64,000 nucleotides of DNA from Spirosoma endbachense. Its GTDB lineage: Bacteria > Bacteroidota > Bacteroidia > Cytophagales > Spirosomataceae. Position numbers and translations under genes: made by a program. Positions 34,162 through 42,515 of the stretch are shown here, piece after piece. The stretch spans positions 7,114,914-7,178,913 of the forward strand of contig NZ_CP045997.1 of the NCBI RefSeq assembly GCF_010233585.1. Direction: 5' to 3'. The notes under the pieces are model-generated. The model searched no databases and was not told the DNA's origin. It saw only the letters and a program-made list of their open reading frames with translations. The stretch's first letter is position 1; each line of letters opens with the position of its first letter.

Positions 34162-36710
34162 TTAATTGTCAGTTCGTTTATCAGTTTGGCAGAAATTCTA
34201 GTTTGGAATGGGTGCCCAACCCCCCAAAAGTGTTGCAACATAAAGAATGCTTTTAAGCTTTCACTCAAAGACTTGGGCGTTGATGTCCCGTTAATATCAT
34301 TTTCATCAGCACCATACCAATCAATAATATGAAAAGTAGCATTCAATTTTTGATACGTGTACTCATAAGACTGTGAATTAACTAAATTCATTCCTTTTTG
34401 AGTAATTGTTTTGAGTTCCATTTCAACTTTTATTTTTTGTGTTCCACCCATTATCCCATAAAAATCATAAAAAGGTATTTCTGTAATATTACTAAAATTA
34501 GGACGACCAATACCATTAGCAGGTTGTATATTATCAAAGACAAATACTCCTGTCAACTCATCGAAATGCCCTTCTTTTATTCGAGGGCTGACGCGATTAA
34601 TAAATTCGGAAATATAAGGATGGGAGAAAGAATCCTTATAATACTCCACTAGTTTATTAGAAATAGGATCCCCAATGCCAAAAACAACTTCTTGTTGTCT
34701 TCCGGTGTAAAAATTATCAATGATTCTATTCTCTGAATCAGATGAAAGAACATCACGTACTCCCAAAAGACGATCATGAATAAAGCCATTTTCATAGATA
34801 TCACGAATACGGGCTTCACTATAGTTTTGGTATTCATTCCAATAAGTACGTATTCCTGCTCCCTGATCTATTAACTGTCCTATTTCAACCCGATTCGCTT
34901 GAGTATGCATTTGATTGGATATGTCATTGTGATTTAATTCCCATTGAAACTGTCCAAATTCAATCGTTTTGGTTTGTTTGTTAATGACGGGCGCAGGTAG
35001 ACCTTGATTCATTAGGTCTATAATTTCTTGAGGGCTTGTGCAGATGGATGCGGCTTTTCTACCCCCTGGCACATTTGAAGAGGAATCACAAGTGGCAAGC
35101 TCGATTAGCTTCTGTTCAATCAAATTCGTGTTCTCAATCAGAGTCTGTTTAATTTCTGTTGAAATACCGTCGTTGGACTGGTATATCTGCTTGACTGTAT
35201 TCAGACTGCTTATATACTCTTGCAATTTAGCCTTATCCTTAGCAGTATAGACAGCCAACAAGTCTTTTATATTAGTGAATGCATTAAGGGCAGTATCCAC
35301 GTTAACTACATTCCTCCAACTCGCATCAAATGCTGACTGTATCGTACCGCCACCGGTATACTCATAACAATCGTTTACTGTAGCGTTCGTAAAGTCAACC
35401 GCGATCTGGGTGTCGCCTAAGTAGGGAATCTGCGTATAACCTCTACCCGTCCAGCCGCTGGAACCCCCGCTCAGAATCTCCGTTACAATTACATCGAAAT
35501 CGCCCGTACGGATGGTGTCGCCAGGAGCCAGATTACTAATACCTGTATCGTCCAGATTGCCAACTGGCGTAGCGGGGTGGCCACAATCATAGGTATGAGC
35601 CACCTGCTTACAGGGTTTAGCCCGAAGTGTCGTATAGGCCACCAGTGTATCCGCGCCTTTCACCAGCGTTACCTTATACTCTCCAATTCGCCCAGCGGTT
35701 AAGGTCGTGGAGATAGCCGTGCTGGTGGTAACGCTCGTGCTGGTAGGCTCGGTCCAGAGATAGGTATAACCGCTCAGATCCTGCCCATCGAGTTCCTCAA
35801 CCGAGAGGTTGAGCGTGCCCAGACCACCACCTACTCGTGGAATCAGATCCGTTTCCGTTGGCGTAGCATCGACGGATTTGATTCGGATGTTCAATTCACG
35901 GTTGTCACAGTCTACCGTTACCGTACGGCTACCTGCCCGGCAGGTGTCCGTACCGGTTACCGCATAAGCCTCCACGCGGTAGCTGCCATCGATTAGGCCC
36001 GTAAAGCTGGCGGGCGCGCTACTCGCAGTGGCAATAGCCGTTGTTTGCTGGTAAAGCGTGATGTGGAGTCCGCTACCCTCAGGTATATTCAACAGCTTGA
36101 CCACAATTAAACCCAGGTGCGTACTGTCGGCAGTTGTCGAGTCGCAATTGGCTACCGGATCACCATCGTAAACCATCCGGCAGGCCGTAATCAGCGAAAC
36201 GCTGGTTTGAGCTGAAGCCGTACAACCACTCGGTGTTGTGGCCGTTACGGTATACGTACCATTATTAGCCGTTGTACTGTTGGGAATAATCGGATTCGAA
36301 GCTGTGCTGGTATACCCATTGGGGCCCTCCAGGCTGGGACCGCTCCACTGGTAAGTAGCCCCCGTCAGGTTCTGGCCGGTCGTGGTCAGCCGGAGCGTAT
36401 CGCCAACGCTGGCTTGTCCGGCCGGGCTGTTGCTGCTGGCCGAGAGGGAAGGAGGTACCGTTACAGTTAGAATAGTCGGGCTTACCGTTCCTTCGGCCAA
36501 TGGATCGCTACTCACCACGCGCATCCGGTAGCCGGAGCCAGGGATCGTATGGGCCGGTATCGTTATGTTAATCGGGCTAACGCTTCCGCTACCGACGATA
36601 ACCGGATTGGTAAAGTTGCCCCCCATATCCGACAACTGAATGGTGAAGCTATTGCTGCCCCCAAAACTCCCCGTTGTTGAGAAGGGTACACTCAATACGG
36701 AACCTGGCAA
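34158..36710 (-). CDS. C-terminal half of a giant Ig-repeat protein with a toxin-like variable end (frameshift-separated)
   Basis: The frame encodes 850 residues from TTG 36710 and has no signal peptide. It begins in the middle of a beta-sandwich module (PGSVLSVPFSTTGSFGGSNS), so it is almost certainly the continuation of the 36692-40825 gene. Order: two Ig-like modules (1-175), more beta modules (to ~400), a short module with GYTQIPYLGDTQIAVDF (~425), a helical linker (~470-555), then a C-terminal domain of ~290 residues from about GGRKAASICTS. This domain is much more A/T-rich at DNA level than the rest. It ends with DWYGADENDI and LKAFFMLQHFWG...HPFQTRI, which resembles the ends of some Rhs/PAAR-linked toxin-type domains as I recall them. 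The coupled gene 33472-34161 follows. Confidence 0.65.
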   Translation of the reverse strand: MPGSVLSVPFSTTGSFGGSNSFTIQLSDMGGNFTNPVIVGSGSVSPINITIPAHTIPGSGYRMRVVSSDPLAEGTVSPTILTVTVPPSLSASSNSPAGQASVGDTLRLTTTGQNLTGATYQWSGPSLEGPNGYTSTASNPIIPNSTTANNGTYTVTATTPSGCTASAQTSVSLITACRMVYDGDPVANCDSTTADSTHLGLIVVKLLNIPEGSGLHITLYQQTTAIATASSAPASFTGLIDGSYRVEAYAVTGTDTCRAGSRTVTVDCDNRELNIRIKSVDATPTETDLIPRVGGGLGTLNLSVEELDGQDLSGYTYLWTEPTSTSVTTSTAISTTLTAGRIGEYKVTLVKGADTLVAYTTLRAKPCKQVAHTYDCGHPATPVGNLDDTGISNLAPGDTIRTGDFDVIVTEILSGGSSGWTGRGYTQIPYLGDTQIAVDFTNATVNDCYEYTGGGTIQSAFDASWRNVVNVDTALNAFTNIKDLLAVYTAKDKAKLQEYISSLNTVKQIYQSNDGISTEIKQTLIENTNLIEQKLIELATCDSSSNVPGGRKAASICTSPQEIIDLMNQGLPAPVINKQTKTIEFGQFQWELNHNDISNQMHTQANRVEIGQLIDQGAGIRTYWNEYQNYSEARIRDIYENGFIHDRLLGVRDVLSSDSENRIIDNFYTGRQQEVVFGIGDPISNKLVEYYKDSFSHPYISEFINRVSPRIKEGHFDELTGVFVFDNIQPANGIGRPNFSNITEIPFYDFYGIMGGTQKIKVEMELKTITQKGMNLVNSQSYEYTYQKLNATFHIIDWYGADENDINGTSTPKSLSESLKAFFMLQHFWGVGHPFQTRISAKLINELTIK

Positions 36711-39700
36711 GCCGATGCCTGATTCACTTCGCCCGTTTGCAGGGCTGGCCCATTGACGGTGACAATCACGTCCGCATAAGGTGCACAGCCACCACCGGTA
36801 TAATTGGCCGTCACGGTATAGGAACCACTGGTATTGGCTCCCAGCATGCGTAGTTCAGCTCCCGTCGAGGTGTAGCCGTTCGGCCCTTGCCAGGTATAAC
36901 TGGAAGCTTCAGCCGCTGTAGCAGTTAGTGATACCGTCTGTCCGGTCGTGTAACTCCGGGCGCCCGTTATCGTTGGCACCGGCCGAACATTGATGAGCAG
37001 CGTGTTCGAATGCTCGCTTTGGGCTCCATCGATCTGGCAGACAGCATAATAAGTAGCTGTATCGGTGGGAGTAAACACGATCGGCGAACCAGTCATCCCG
37101 TTCGACCACAGCACCGTTGCCCCGTTATCGCAACCGGTTGCCCGCAGTTTGACCGTATCGCTACCACAAACGGCTAGTTTCGAGGCACTGATAATCGGAG
37201 TAGCGAGGTTCAGAAGCTTCACCGTTATAGCCACCGTGTCGCTTTGGCAGCCCGCTTCAGTCACACAACGTACTCCAAAGGTGGTGGTCTGATTGACGGT
37301 TGTTACCAGGGTGGCTCCGGTGTAGGTGCCAGTAGGCCATTCCCATCGGGTATTGTTGGCACAACCGCTGGCATTCAGGGTCACACTGCGGGGTGATGAA
37401 ATAGACGCCGGGCTGGCTGACACCGAAGTCGGTTTGGCGAGTGGCAGAATCCGATACTGCAATGTAATTCGATCGCCCAGACACTCGCCTTCGTCATATT
37501 GCCCATTGTCATTGGCATCCACGTAGGGGGTATACCACTGTTCGATCGTGCCCGCATTTGCATCAGTGGTTGCATAGGGACCATAGTTTTGATTAAAGCC
37601 TTGCGCCATCTGGCCAGAACTAATCCTGTTTTGTGGTCGATCTGCTGGGAGCAACACCCCGCCAAGAGTCACGTTCCCACTACTAAACGACTTCTCAATT
37701 AGACCGATATTGGATTGGGACAGCGTCAGGCCGCTAAACGTGAGCATACCACCCGAACAGATTGTCACCTGATTGGTAACAGGCCCTGTTGTGTTGGCCG
37801 AGTAAGAGGCCGGACTGCTACCCGCTGCGGCAAAACCAAAGACCGGTTTGGGGATAACCGTGAAGGTAAACGTTCTGGCTGGACCAGCACAACTGGTGCC
37901 CACGCACTCGACGCTCATGTAGTACTCCCCGGCCGGGTTTTCGCCACCCAGGGGGAGCTCATCCTGAATGGCATAACCGATTTGACTCCCGCCGGGTGTA
38001 TCATAGCGTACCCATTTGACCTGTCCGGATGGGCAGGAACTCGCAAAGGTCACTGATGTACCCTGGCAAATGGATGGAGTGGAACTCCCATTGAAAGTCG
38101 GGTCAGTTGGTATGTTGGACTGTATGTAGACGGTGATGGTCTGAGAGTCATCACTGTCGGGGCAGCCAGCCGAATAGCCATGACAGCGAGCTACATAACT
38201 GGTCGTGGTGGCTGTGGAGAAACTAGCCGGACTACCGGGAGTAACCGTAGTCAGGTAAGTCAGCCCACCTGCTGCATCCTTGGTGTACCAGTTGATCGGG
38301 GTAGGACACCCTTCGGCTGTGAGGCTGAAACTACTGTTGGGGCAGATGGACAGACTGGTCAGGCCACTGTCTGTGACATGCACCGTAGGTGAAGCAGGGA
38401 TGCTATAGGTAGCGGGTCCGAACAGGATATTGCCCTGATTGTCCTTGACGGTCATGGAGTAGGCACCTATACGCCAGTTCTCTGGAATCGTCCATTGGAA
38501 TCCGTAGAGGTTGAAGCCATTGGTGTTTCCCAGCACCGCCTGTCGGGCATCGGGGCGAGCCACGTCAGTGACCAGGCTATCGACCAGTGTATTATTGATA
38601 TAGACCAACAACTGGGTGGCTTTATCCGAACAGTTTGTATTAACGATCCAGCCGGCTGCTCGGGTACAGTTTAACTCATCCAGACTTTTGGCGTAGTTGG
38701 CTGGGTTGACTGTCATGTTGACGGTGCTGGCGTTGGTACAGCCATAGGCATCGGTAACGGTATAGGTATAGGTATACGAACCAGCCTGGGTAGGACTGAT
38801 GTGATAGAGATACCAGTCCTGATTGGCTGGTCCCTGCTGCCCGTTGGGCCCTTGCCAACGCATGCTGTAATCGGGAGGAAAGCGATCCCGTCCCAGAGCG
38901 ACGAAGCTGCCAGCACAGACGCTTACTGAGGAGCGATACGCATACGAGCTATCATTGGCGGCCACATAGGTAATTGGAGGAGCTACGCCATAACTACGGC
39001 CCTGTGCGTTATTAAGCGGATTCCCTTTTATGTCGGTAACTACTACGCTGTGTACCCCTTGCCGTAGATACTCCGGCACCGTCCAGCGATAGCCATACTG
39101 GTTATAGCCCGTCGTACGCCCCAGAATGTCCCGTCTAACATCATCCCGTACCCCATCCGCCATAACGGTGGCTACTAGTTGATCATCGATGAGAATACGA
39201 ACCTGATTCGAACGATCCTGACAATTCATATCGACGAGCCAACCCGAAATCAGCTTACAACTGGTTTCATCGATAGTTCCCAGGTAATTGGCCGGATTGA
39301 CAGCGATAGTCACCTGAGCCGAGTTGGAACAACCGGTGTTTTGGTCCGTAACAGTGTAGGTATAAATGCCTTGCTGCGAGGAGAGAAGGCTATTGATTTC
39401 CCAGTTGTCATTGGCTGGCCCCTGTGCGTTAGTAGGTCCTGTCCACTGAAGGGTATAACCGGCTGGATTTCGGTCCATCCCAAAGGCGACATAGGAATCT
39501 TCGCAGATGGTGTAACTGGTGAGCGCACTGAATGAATTGGGTGCTACCCGCACCAGGGGAGTAACAGGAATAGCTTTACAGTCACAAGTGAAGCCCAGAT
39601 CCTCCTCCCGGGTCTGGTTGTGAGTGGGCGAACAGTCATTGGCATCCCGCTGGGGCTGATAACGACGCCCGTTCTGACCACAATAAGCAGCCCCTGTACT

Positions 39701-40825
39701 TTCCCAGCTGGCAGCCTCACAGCCACAGGTGCCCAGATCCTCTTCCCGGGTCTGGTTGTGAGTGGGCGAACAGTCATTGGCATCCCGCTGGGGCTGATAA
39801 CGACGCCCGTTCTGACCACAATAAGCAGCCCCATCATTCATCCAGTTAGGCTGACAAGAAATAGGACAATCTTCACTAATCTCTATTAGCTGACTTTTAA
39901 CAGTAGTTTGATAATCACACCCAAGTGGATGACACTTTGCATAATAGGTTCCACTTCGTGTAACCGTAAATATAGCCATGTCATCGTAAAGTGGATTTGA
40001 TGATCCTAAATATGTATCGTTCTCATCGTACCAACCCACGGCTGAATCACAAAAATAAGTATAAAGCGTAACCGAATTAGTCTCATTAGAGCATATATGA
40101 GAAGAAGATGAAGTAATATTAATTGGGCAATTTAAATCAAGTAATACATTGTTCAGACCTTGGCGAGTGCTTTGATTTTCTTTGTTTATATTTATTTTTA
40201 TTTTTTGTTTTCTTTCGAAATAACTGTTAGATGAACCGTCTTTAGGTCCGCGTATCAATGTAAATGTACCTGTAATTGATGGTTTAATAAATTTTCCTCG
40301 TAGGATATAAGTAGCTACTTGTGGACCCGTATGGCGAAGTTCAGTACCTACATAATCAAAATAATCTCCTCCTGTCTGCTCAAATCCTTCAGGCATAAGG
40401 ATCTTTATGCTAAAAGCTCTCTGTGTTTCAAAAAAGAACATTTGACTAGGCAGAATTGGAAGCAACTCAGCGGTAATGGAAATCTCAAACTCTTCTCCAA
40501 CGGCCACACTAGGCTTGTTTGTCTGCATAACAAACCGGATGGGGTCGGGGCCAAAAGGTTTTATGACGGGTAGTGGCTTTGGACGTAAAGTCGCAATTGC
40601 CAATAAGCTGCGTGGCTTATCGGTGCCCATCAAAACAGAATTGTAACCTTTTGGTATATAAATCTTTCGGGGTGTAGGTTTGGAAATGGATCGGCCAACT
40701 GGGGGGCGAACAGGTAATTTGACCGTAACGGGAGGGCGATACTTGAGTCCACTGCCATCAATCGCTTTTGCAAGCGAAAAGAGACTAACGAAAAAAGCAA
40801 GAAATACAAGTACAGGTTTTTTCAT
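36692..40825 (-). CDS. Giant secreted Ig-repeat protein, N-terminal part
   Basis: The frame encodes 1377 residues with a signal peptide (MKKPVLVFLAFFVSLFSLAKA). Order: a Pro-rich stretch (KPTPRKIYIPKG), an Ig-like region to ~310, two copies of a 46-residue Cys-rich repeat (~331-411), two copies of a ~200-residue unit (Ig-like module plus a WTVPEYLRQGVHSVVV-type module, ~420-830), then further Ig/PKD-like modules with TTTSYVARC motifs. It stops at 36692 with VNQASACQVPY. One extra C in TGCCAGG near 36705 would continue it as SACPGSVLSVPF into the next frame and give one protein of 2222 residues. It is probably a surface or secreted delivery/adhesion scaffold whose C-terminal domain is displayed or released. 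Confidence 0.8.
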   Translation of the reverse strand: MKKPVLVFLAFFVSLFSLAKAIDGSGLKYRPPVTVKLPVRPPVGRSISKPTPRKIYIPKGYNSVLMGTDKPRSLLAIATLRPKPLPVIKPFGPDPIRFVMQTNKPSVAVGEEFEISITAELLPILPSQMFFFETQRAFSIKILMPEGFEQTGGDYFDYVGTELRHTGPQVATYILRGKFIKPSITGTFTLIRGPKDGSSNSYFERKQKIKININKENQSTRQGLNNVLLDLNCPINITSSSSHICSNETNSVTLYTYFCDSAVGWYDENDTYLGSSNPLYDDMAIFTVTRSGTYYAKCHPLGCDYQTTVKSQLIEISEDCPISCQPNWMNDGAAYCGQNGRRYQPQRDANDCSPTHNQTREEDLGTCGCEAASWESTGAAYCGQNGRRYQPQRDANDCSPTHNQTREEDLGFTCDCKAIPVTPLVRVAPNSFSALTSYTICEDSYVAFGMDRNPAGYTLQWTGPTNAQGPANDNWEINSLLSSQQGIYTYTVTDQNTGCSNSAQVTIAVNPANYLGTIDETSCKLISGWLVDMNCQDRSNQVRILIDDQLVATVMADGVRDDVRRDILGRTTGYNQYGYRWTVPEYLRQGVHSVVVTDIKGNPLNNAQGRSYGVAPPITYVAANDSSYAYRSSVSVCAGSFVALGRDRFPPDYSMRWQGPNGQQGPANQDWYLYHISPTQAGSYTYTYTVTDAYGCTNASTVNMTVNPANYAKSLDELNCTRAAGWIVNTNCSDKATQLLVYINNTLVDSLVTDVARPDARQAVLGNTNGFNLYGFQWTIPENWRIGAYSMTVKDNQGNILFGPATYSIPASPTVHVTDSGLTSLSICPNSSFSLTAEGCPTPINWYTKDAAGGLTYLTTVTPGSPASFSTATTTSYVARCHGYSAGCPDSDDSQTITVYIQSNIPTDPTFNGSSTPSICQGTSVTFASSCPSGQVKWVRYDTPGGSQIGYAIQDELPLGGENPAGEYYMSVECVGTSCAGPARTFTFTVIPKPVFGFAAAGSSPASYSANTTGPVTNQVTICSGGMLTFSGLTLSQSNIGLIEKSFSSGNVTLGGVLLPADRPQNRISSGQMAQGFNQNYGPYATTDANAGTIEQWYTPYVDANDNGQYDEGECLGDRITLQYRILPLAKPTSVSASPASISSPRSVTLNASGCANNTRWEWPTGTYTGATLVTTVNQTTTFGVRCVTEAGCQSDTVAITVKLLNLATPIISASKLAVCGSDTVKLRATGCDNGATVLWSNGMTGSPIVFTPTDTATYYAVCQIDGAQSEHSNTLLINVRPVPTITGARSYTTGQTVSLTATAAEASSYTWQGPNGYTSTGAELRMLGANTSGSYTVTANYTGGGCAPYADVIVTVNGPALQTGEVNQASACQVPY
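39594..39832 (-). repeat. Tandem Cys-rich 46-codon repeat inside the Ig-repeat giant
   Basis: The blocks 39594-39694 and 39732-39832 are nearly identical at DNA level (138 bp apart, 46 codons). Each encodes GAAYCGQNGRRYQPQRDAND followed by CSPTHNQTREEDLG. With flanking cysteines (CGCEAASWESTG) the unit has four cysteines and looks like a small disulfide-bonded module. I do not recognise it. Confidence 0.8.
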
Positions 40826-40935
40826 AAAGAAATGGCAGAATGTTCTTGAATAGCTGATTGTCTCACACGTTTTAGTAGCATCATTGGTGTAATGTAGGCT
40901 ACATACAAGTGTGCCATATACAGGAATAAATCGAA

Positions 40936-40943
40936 CAAAAATA
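40936..40943 (-). promoter_or_regulatory. Candidate TAnnTTTG -7 box for the Ig-repeat giant
   Basis: Read on the minus strand this is TATTTTTG, which fits TAnnTTTG. It would give a leader of about 100 nt to ATG 40825. The surroundings are A/T-rich, so a chance match is quite possible, and no -33 box is clear. Confidence 0.3.
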
Positions 40944-41360
40944 AAGCCAAATACAAAATTTAGTCACTTAATTATAATTCTACTTATTGATAATATACAC
41001 TAAAATTGTAAATTTACAGATATCCATACATAGCTGATTATGAGGGCTATTTTACCTTCTTGATATACTCCAACTACCGTTTAGTTAATTTTAGATATTA
41101 TCCATAAAAAAAATATTCTATTAACATATATAGCAAGTATGGTTTTTAGTCATCGTTTATATACCTATCAATAAAATTATACTACAAAAATCATACCATT
41201 AAGGGGATCGCCAGATCCACATTTAGTATATTATTTTATTATTTATATACATTAAATATTTCACAAATTAAAAGCACCTGTTTCTCTCAACCGAAAACCA
41301 GAATAAACGTTTGAGCAGGATGAGTATTGTATGATCCAGAAGTAGTTGTTAAATAGATAG

Positions 41361-41465
41361 GCCAGAGCTGAGGAAATAGAAACTATCTTAGAGAAACTCG
41401 CTGTCCATGTACTAGAAGAGGCCAATGACAGAAACTTCGGATTAACCGTATCCGGATCCAGATAG
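41361..41465 (+). pseudogene. 34-codon C-terminal gene fragment
   Basis: The frame is opened by TAG at 41358-41360 and closed by TAG at 41463-41465, with no start codon of its own at the left end. Its translation (ARAEEIETILEKLAVHVLEE then ANDRNFGLTVSGSR) has a regular amphipathic-helix pattern and is unlike random translation of an AT-rich spacer. It is probably the remnant of a lost gene; I cannot name the family. Confidence 0.3.
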
Positions 41466-41512
41466 GCTCAACCTCGATTAATTTGACCTACTTTAGCATT
41501 TCTTCACTTACT

Positions 41513-42433
41513 ATGAGAACGCTACTTCTCCTTGTCTTTTTTCTGGTAACTGGAAAAGTTACCCATAGTCAGAACCTACAATTTACCTTTGAAGGAGACT
41601 CGACAACAATTCCGCTCGTTCGCGACAGCCTGCGCGGCATTTCTGGCCTTGACATTGTGCCCGCTACCGGCGACTGGCATCTGGTTAGCGATCGGGGCTG
41701 GCATTTTGTTTTCCACAATATTCACAGCATTCGGGACCTGGGCGACGTCTCCCGGCTGGCACGTCAGGAAAAAACACCGTTCTGGTTCGAGGGTATTCGG
41801 TATGCTGGCAGCACCGGCACTTATTTCTGGACCGATGAGTACGAAAATGTCACCTCACTGTTCTACGGCAAATCGCCCAGCGATAGCGCGAAACACATAT
41901 TGCTGAGATTACCGCTTCCGGGACCGAACAAGGGACTTGAGGGTATAGCCGTTACCCCATCGGGAGCACTGTGGGTAGCGCCCGAAGCCGGATGGGAAGG
42001 CGAAACCCGTATGAATCAGGATACAATCACGTTTTTTTACTACCCCAATCCGCTATTACCTGATCCAGTTGTTGAGCGATACCGCTACCCCATCAACCGC
42101 TGCCCCTTCGCACAGGGCGAAGAGCGATTGGGCGGTATTTCAGAAATTCTGGCCGTTGATAACCAACGATTACTCATACTCGAACGGTGTTATGATGCCA
42201 GTCAGAAACGCGTAATGGCGAATCTGTATCTGGCTACTCAGAACGCAACTACGCATACATTAACGAAGGAGTTAGCGTTCGATTTCAACAGGCAATTTCC
42301 GGATGCAGTCTGCAACCTCGAAGCAATGGCTTGGGCAGATGACCAAAAACAGACGCTTGTGTTAATGGCCGACGATAACTTCCGTCGAAACCAAACGCTA
42401 CGCAACCAGGTCATTGTTTTGCGTAGACGATAA
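41513..42433 (+). CDS. Esterase-like activity of phytase family protein
   Basis: The protein has 306 residues from ATG 41513, which gives a signal peptide (MRTLLLLVFFLVTGKVTHS); the in-frame TTG at 41483 is not needed. The body matches the Phytase-like (esterase-like) beta-propeller family: RGISGLDIVPATGDWHLVSDRG, GSTGTYFWTDE, KGLEGIAVTPSGALWVAPE, GGISEILAVDNQRLLILER, CNLEAMAW and TLVLMADDNFR. These proteins are exported and of largely unknown role; hydrolysis of phytate is not established for this subgroup. It is monocistronic between the AT-rich region and the convergent efflux operon. Confidence 0.82.
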   Translation: MRTLLLLVFFLVTGKVTHSQNLQFTFEGDSTTIPLVRDSLRGISGLDIVPATGDWHLVSDRGWHFVFHNIHSIRDLGDVSRLARQEKTPFWFEGIRYAGSTGTYFWTDEYENVTSLFYGKSPSDSAKHILLRLPLPGPNKGLEGIAVTPSGALWVAPEAGWEGETRMNQDTITFFYYPNPLLPDPVVERYRYPINRCPFAQGEERLGGISEILAVDNQRLLILERCYDASQKRVMANLYLATQNATTHTLTKELAFDFNRQFPDAVCNLEAMAWADDQKQTLVLMADDNFRRNQTLRNQVIVLRRR

Positions 42434-42515
42434 ATTCCTATCCCGCCAGATACCCCTGTTTTGGTTATTTTAAACGGACGCTTTTACCATAATTATTCAC
42501 CTCATTATCAACATA

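Larger units (their letters stand above)
40826..41512. other. 687-bp AT-rich region upstream of the minus-strand block
   Basis: No complete gene was found. The part next to 40825 should hold the promoter of the giant gene. 40980-41280 is very A/T-rich. Near the right end is a short protein-like fragment (41361-41465). The region separates the divergent genes at 40825 (-) and 41513 (+). Confidence 0.5.

Noticed and set aside
39594..39832. Repeats in the giant gene as a CRISPR array
   Set aside because: Only two long in-frame copies, coding, without regular short spacers or cas genes.
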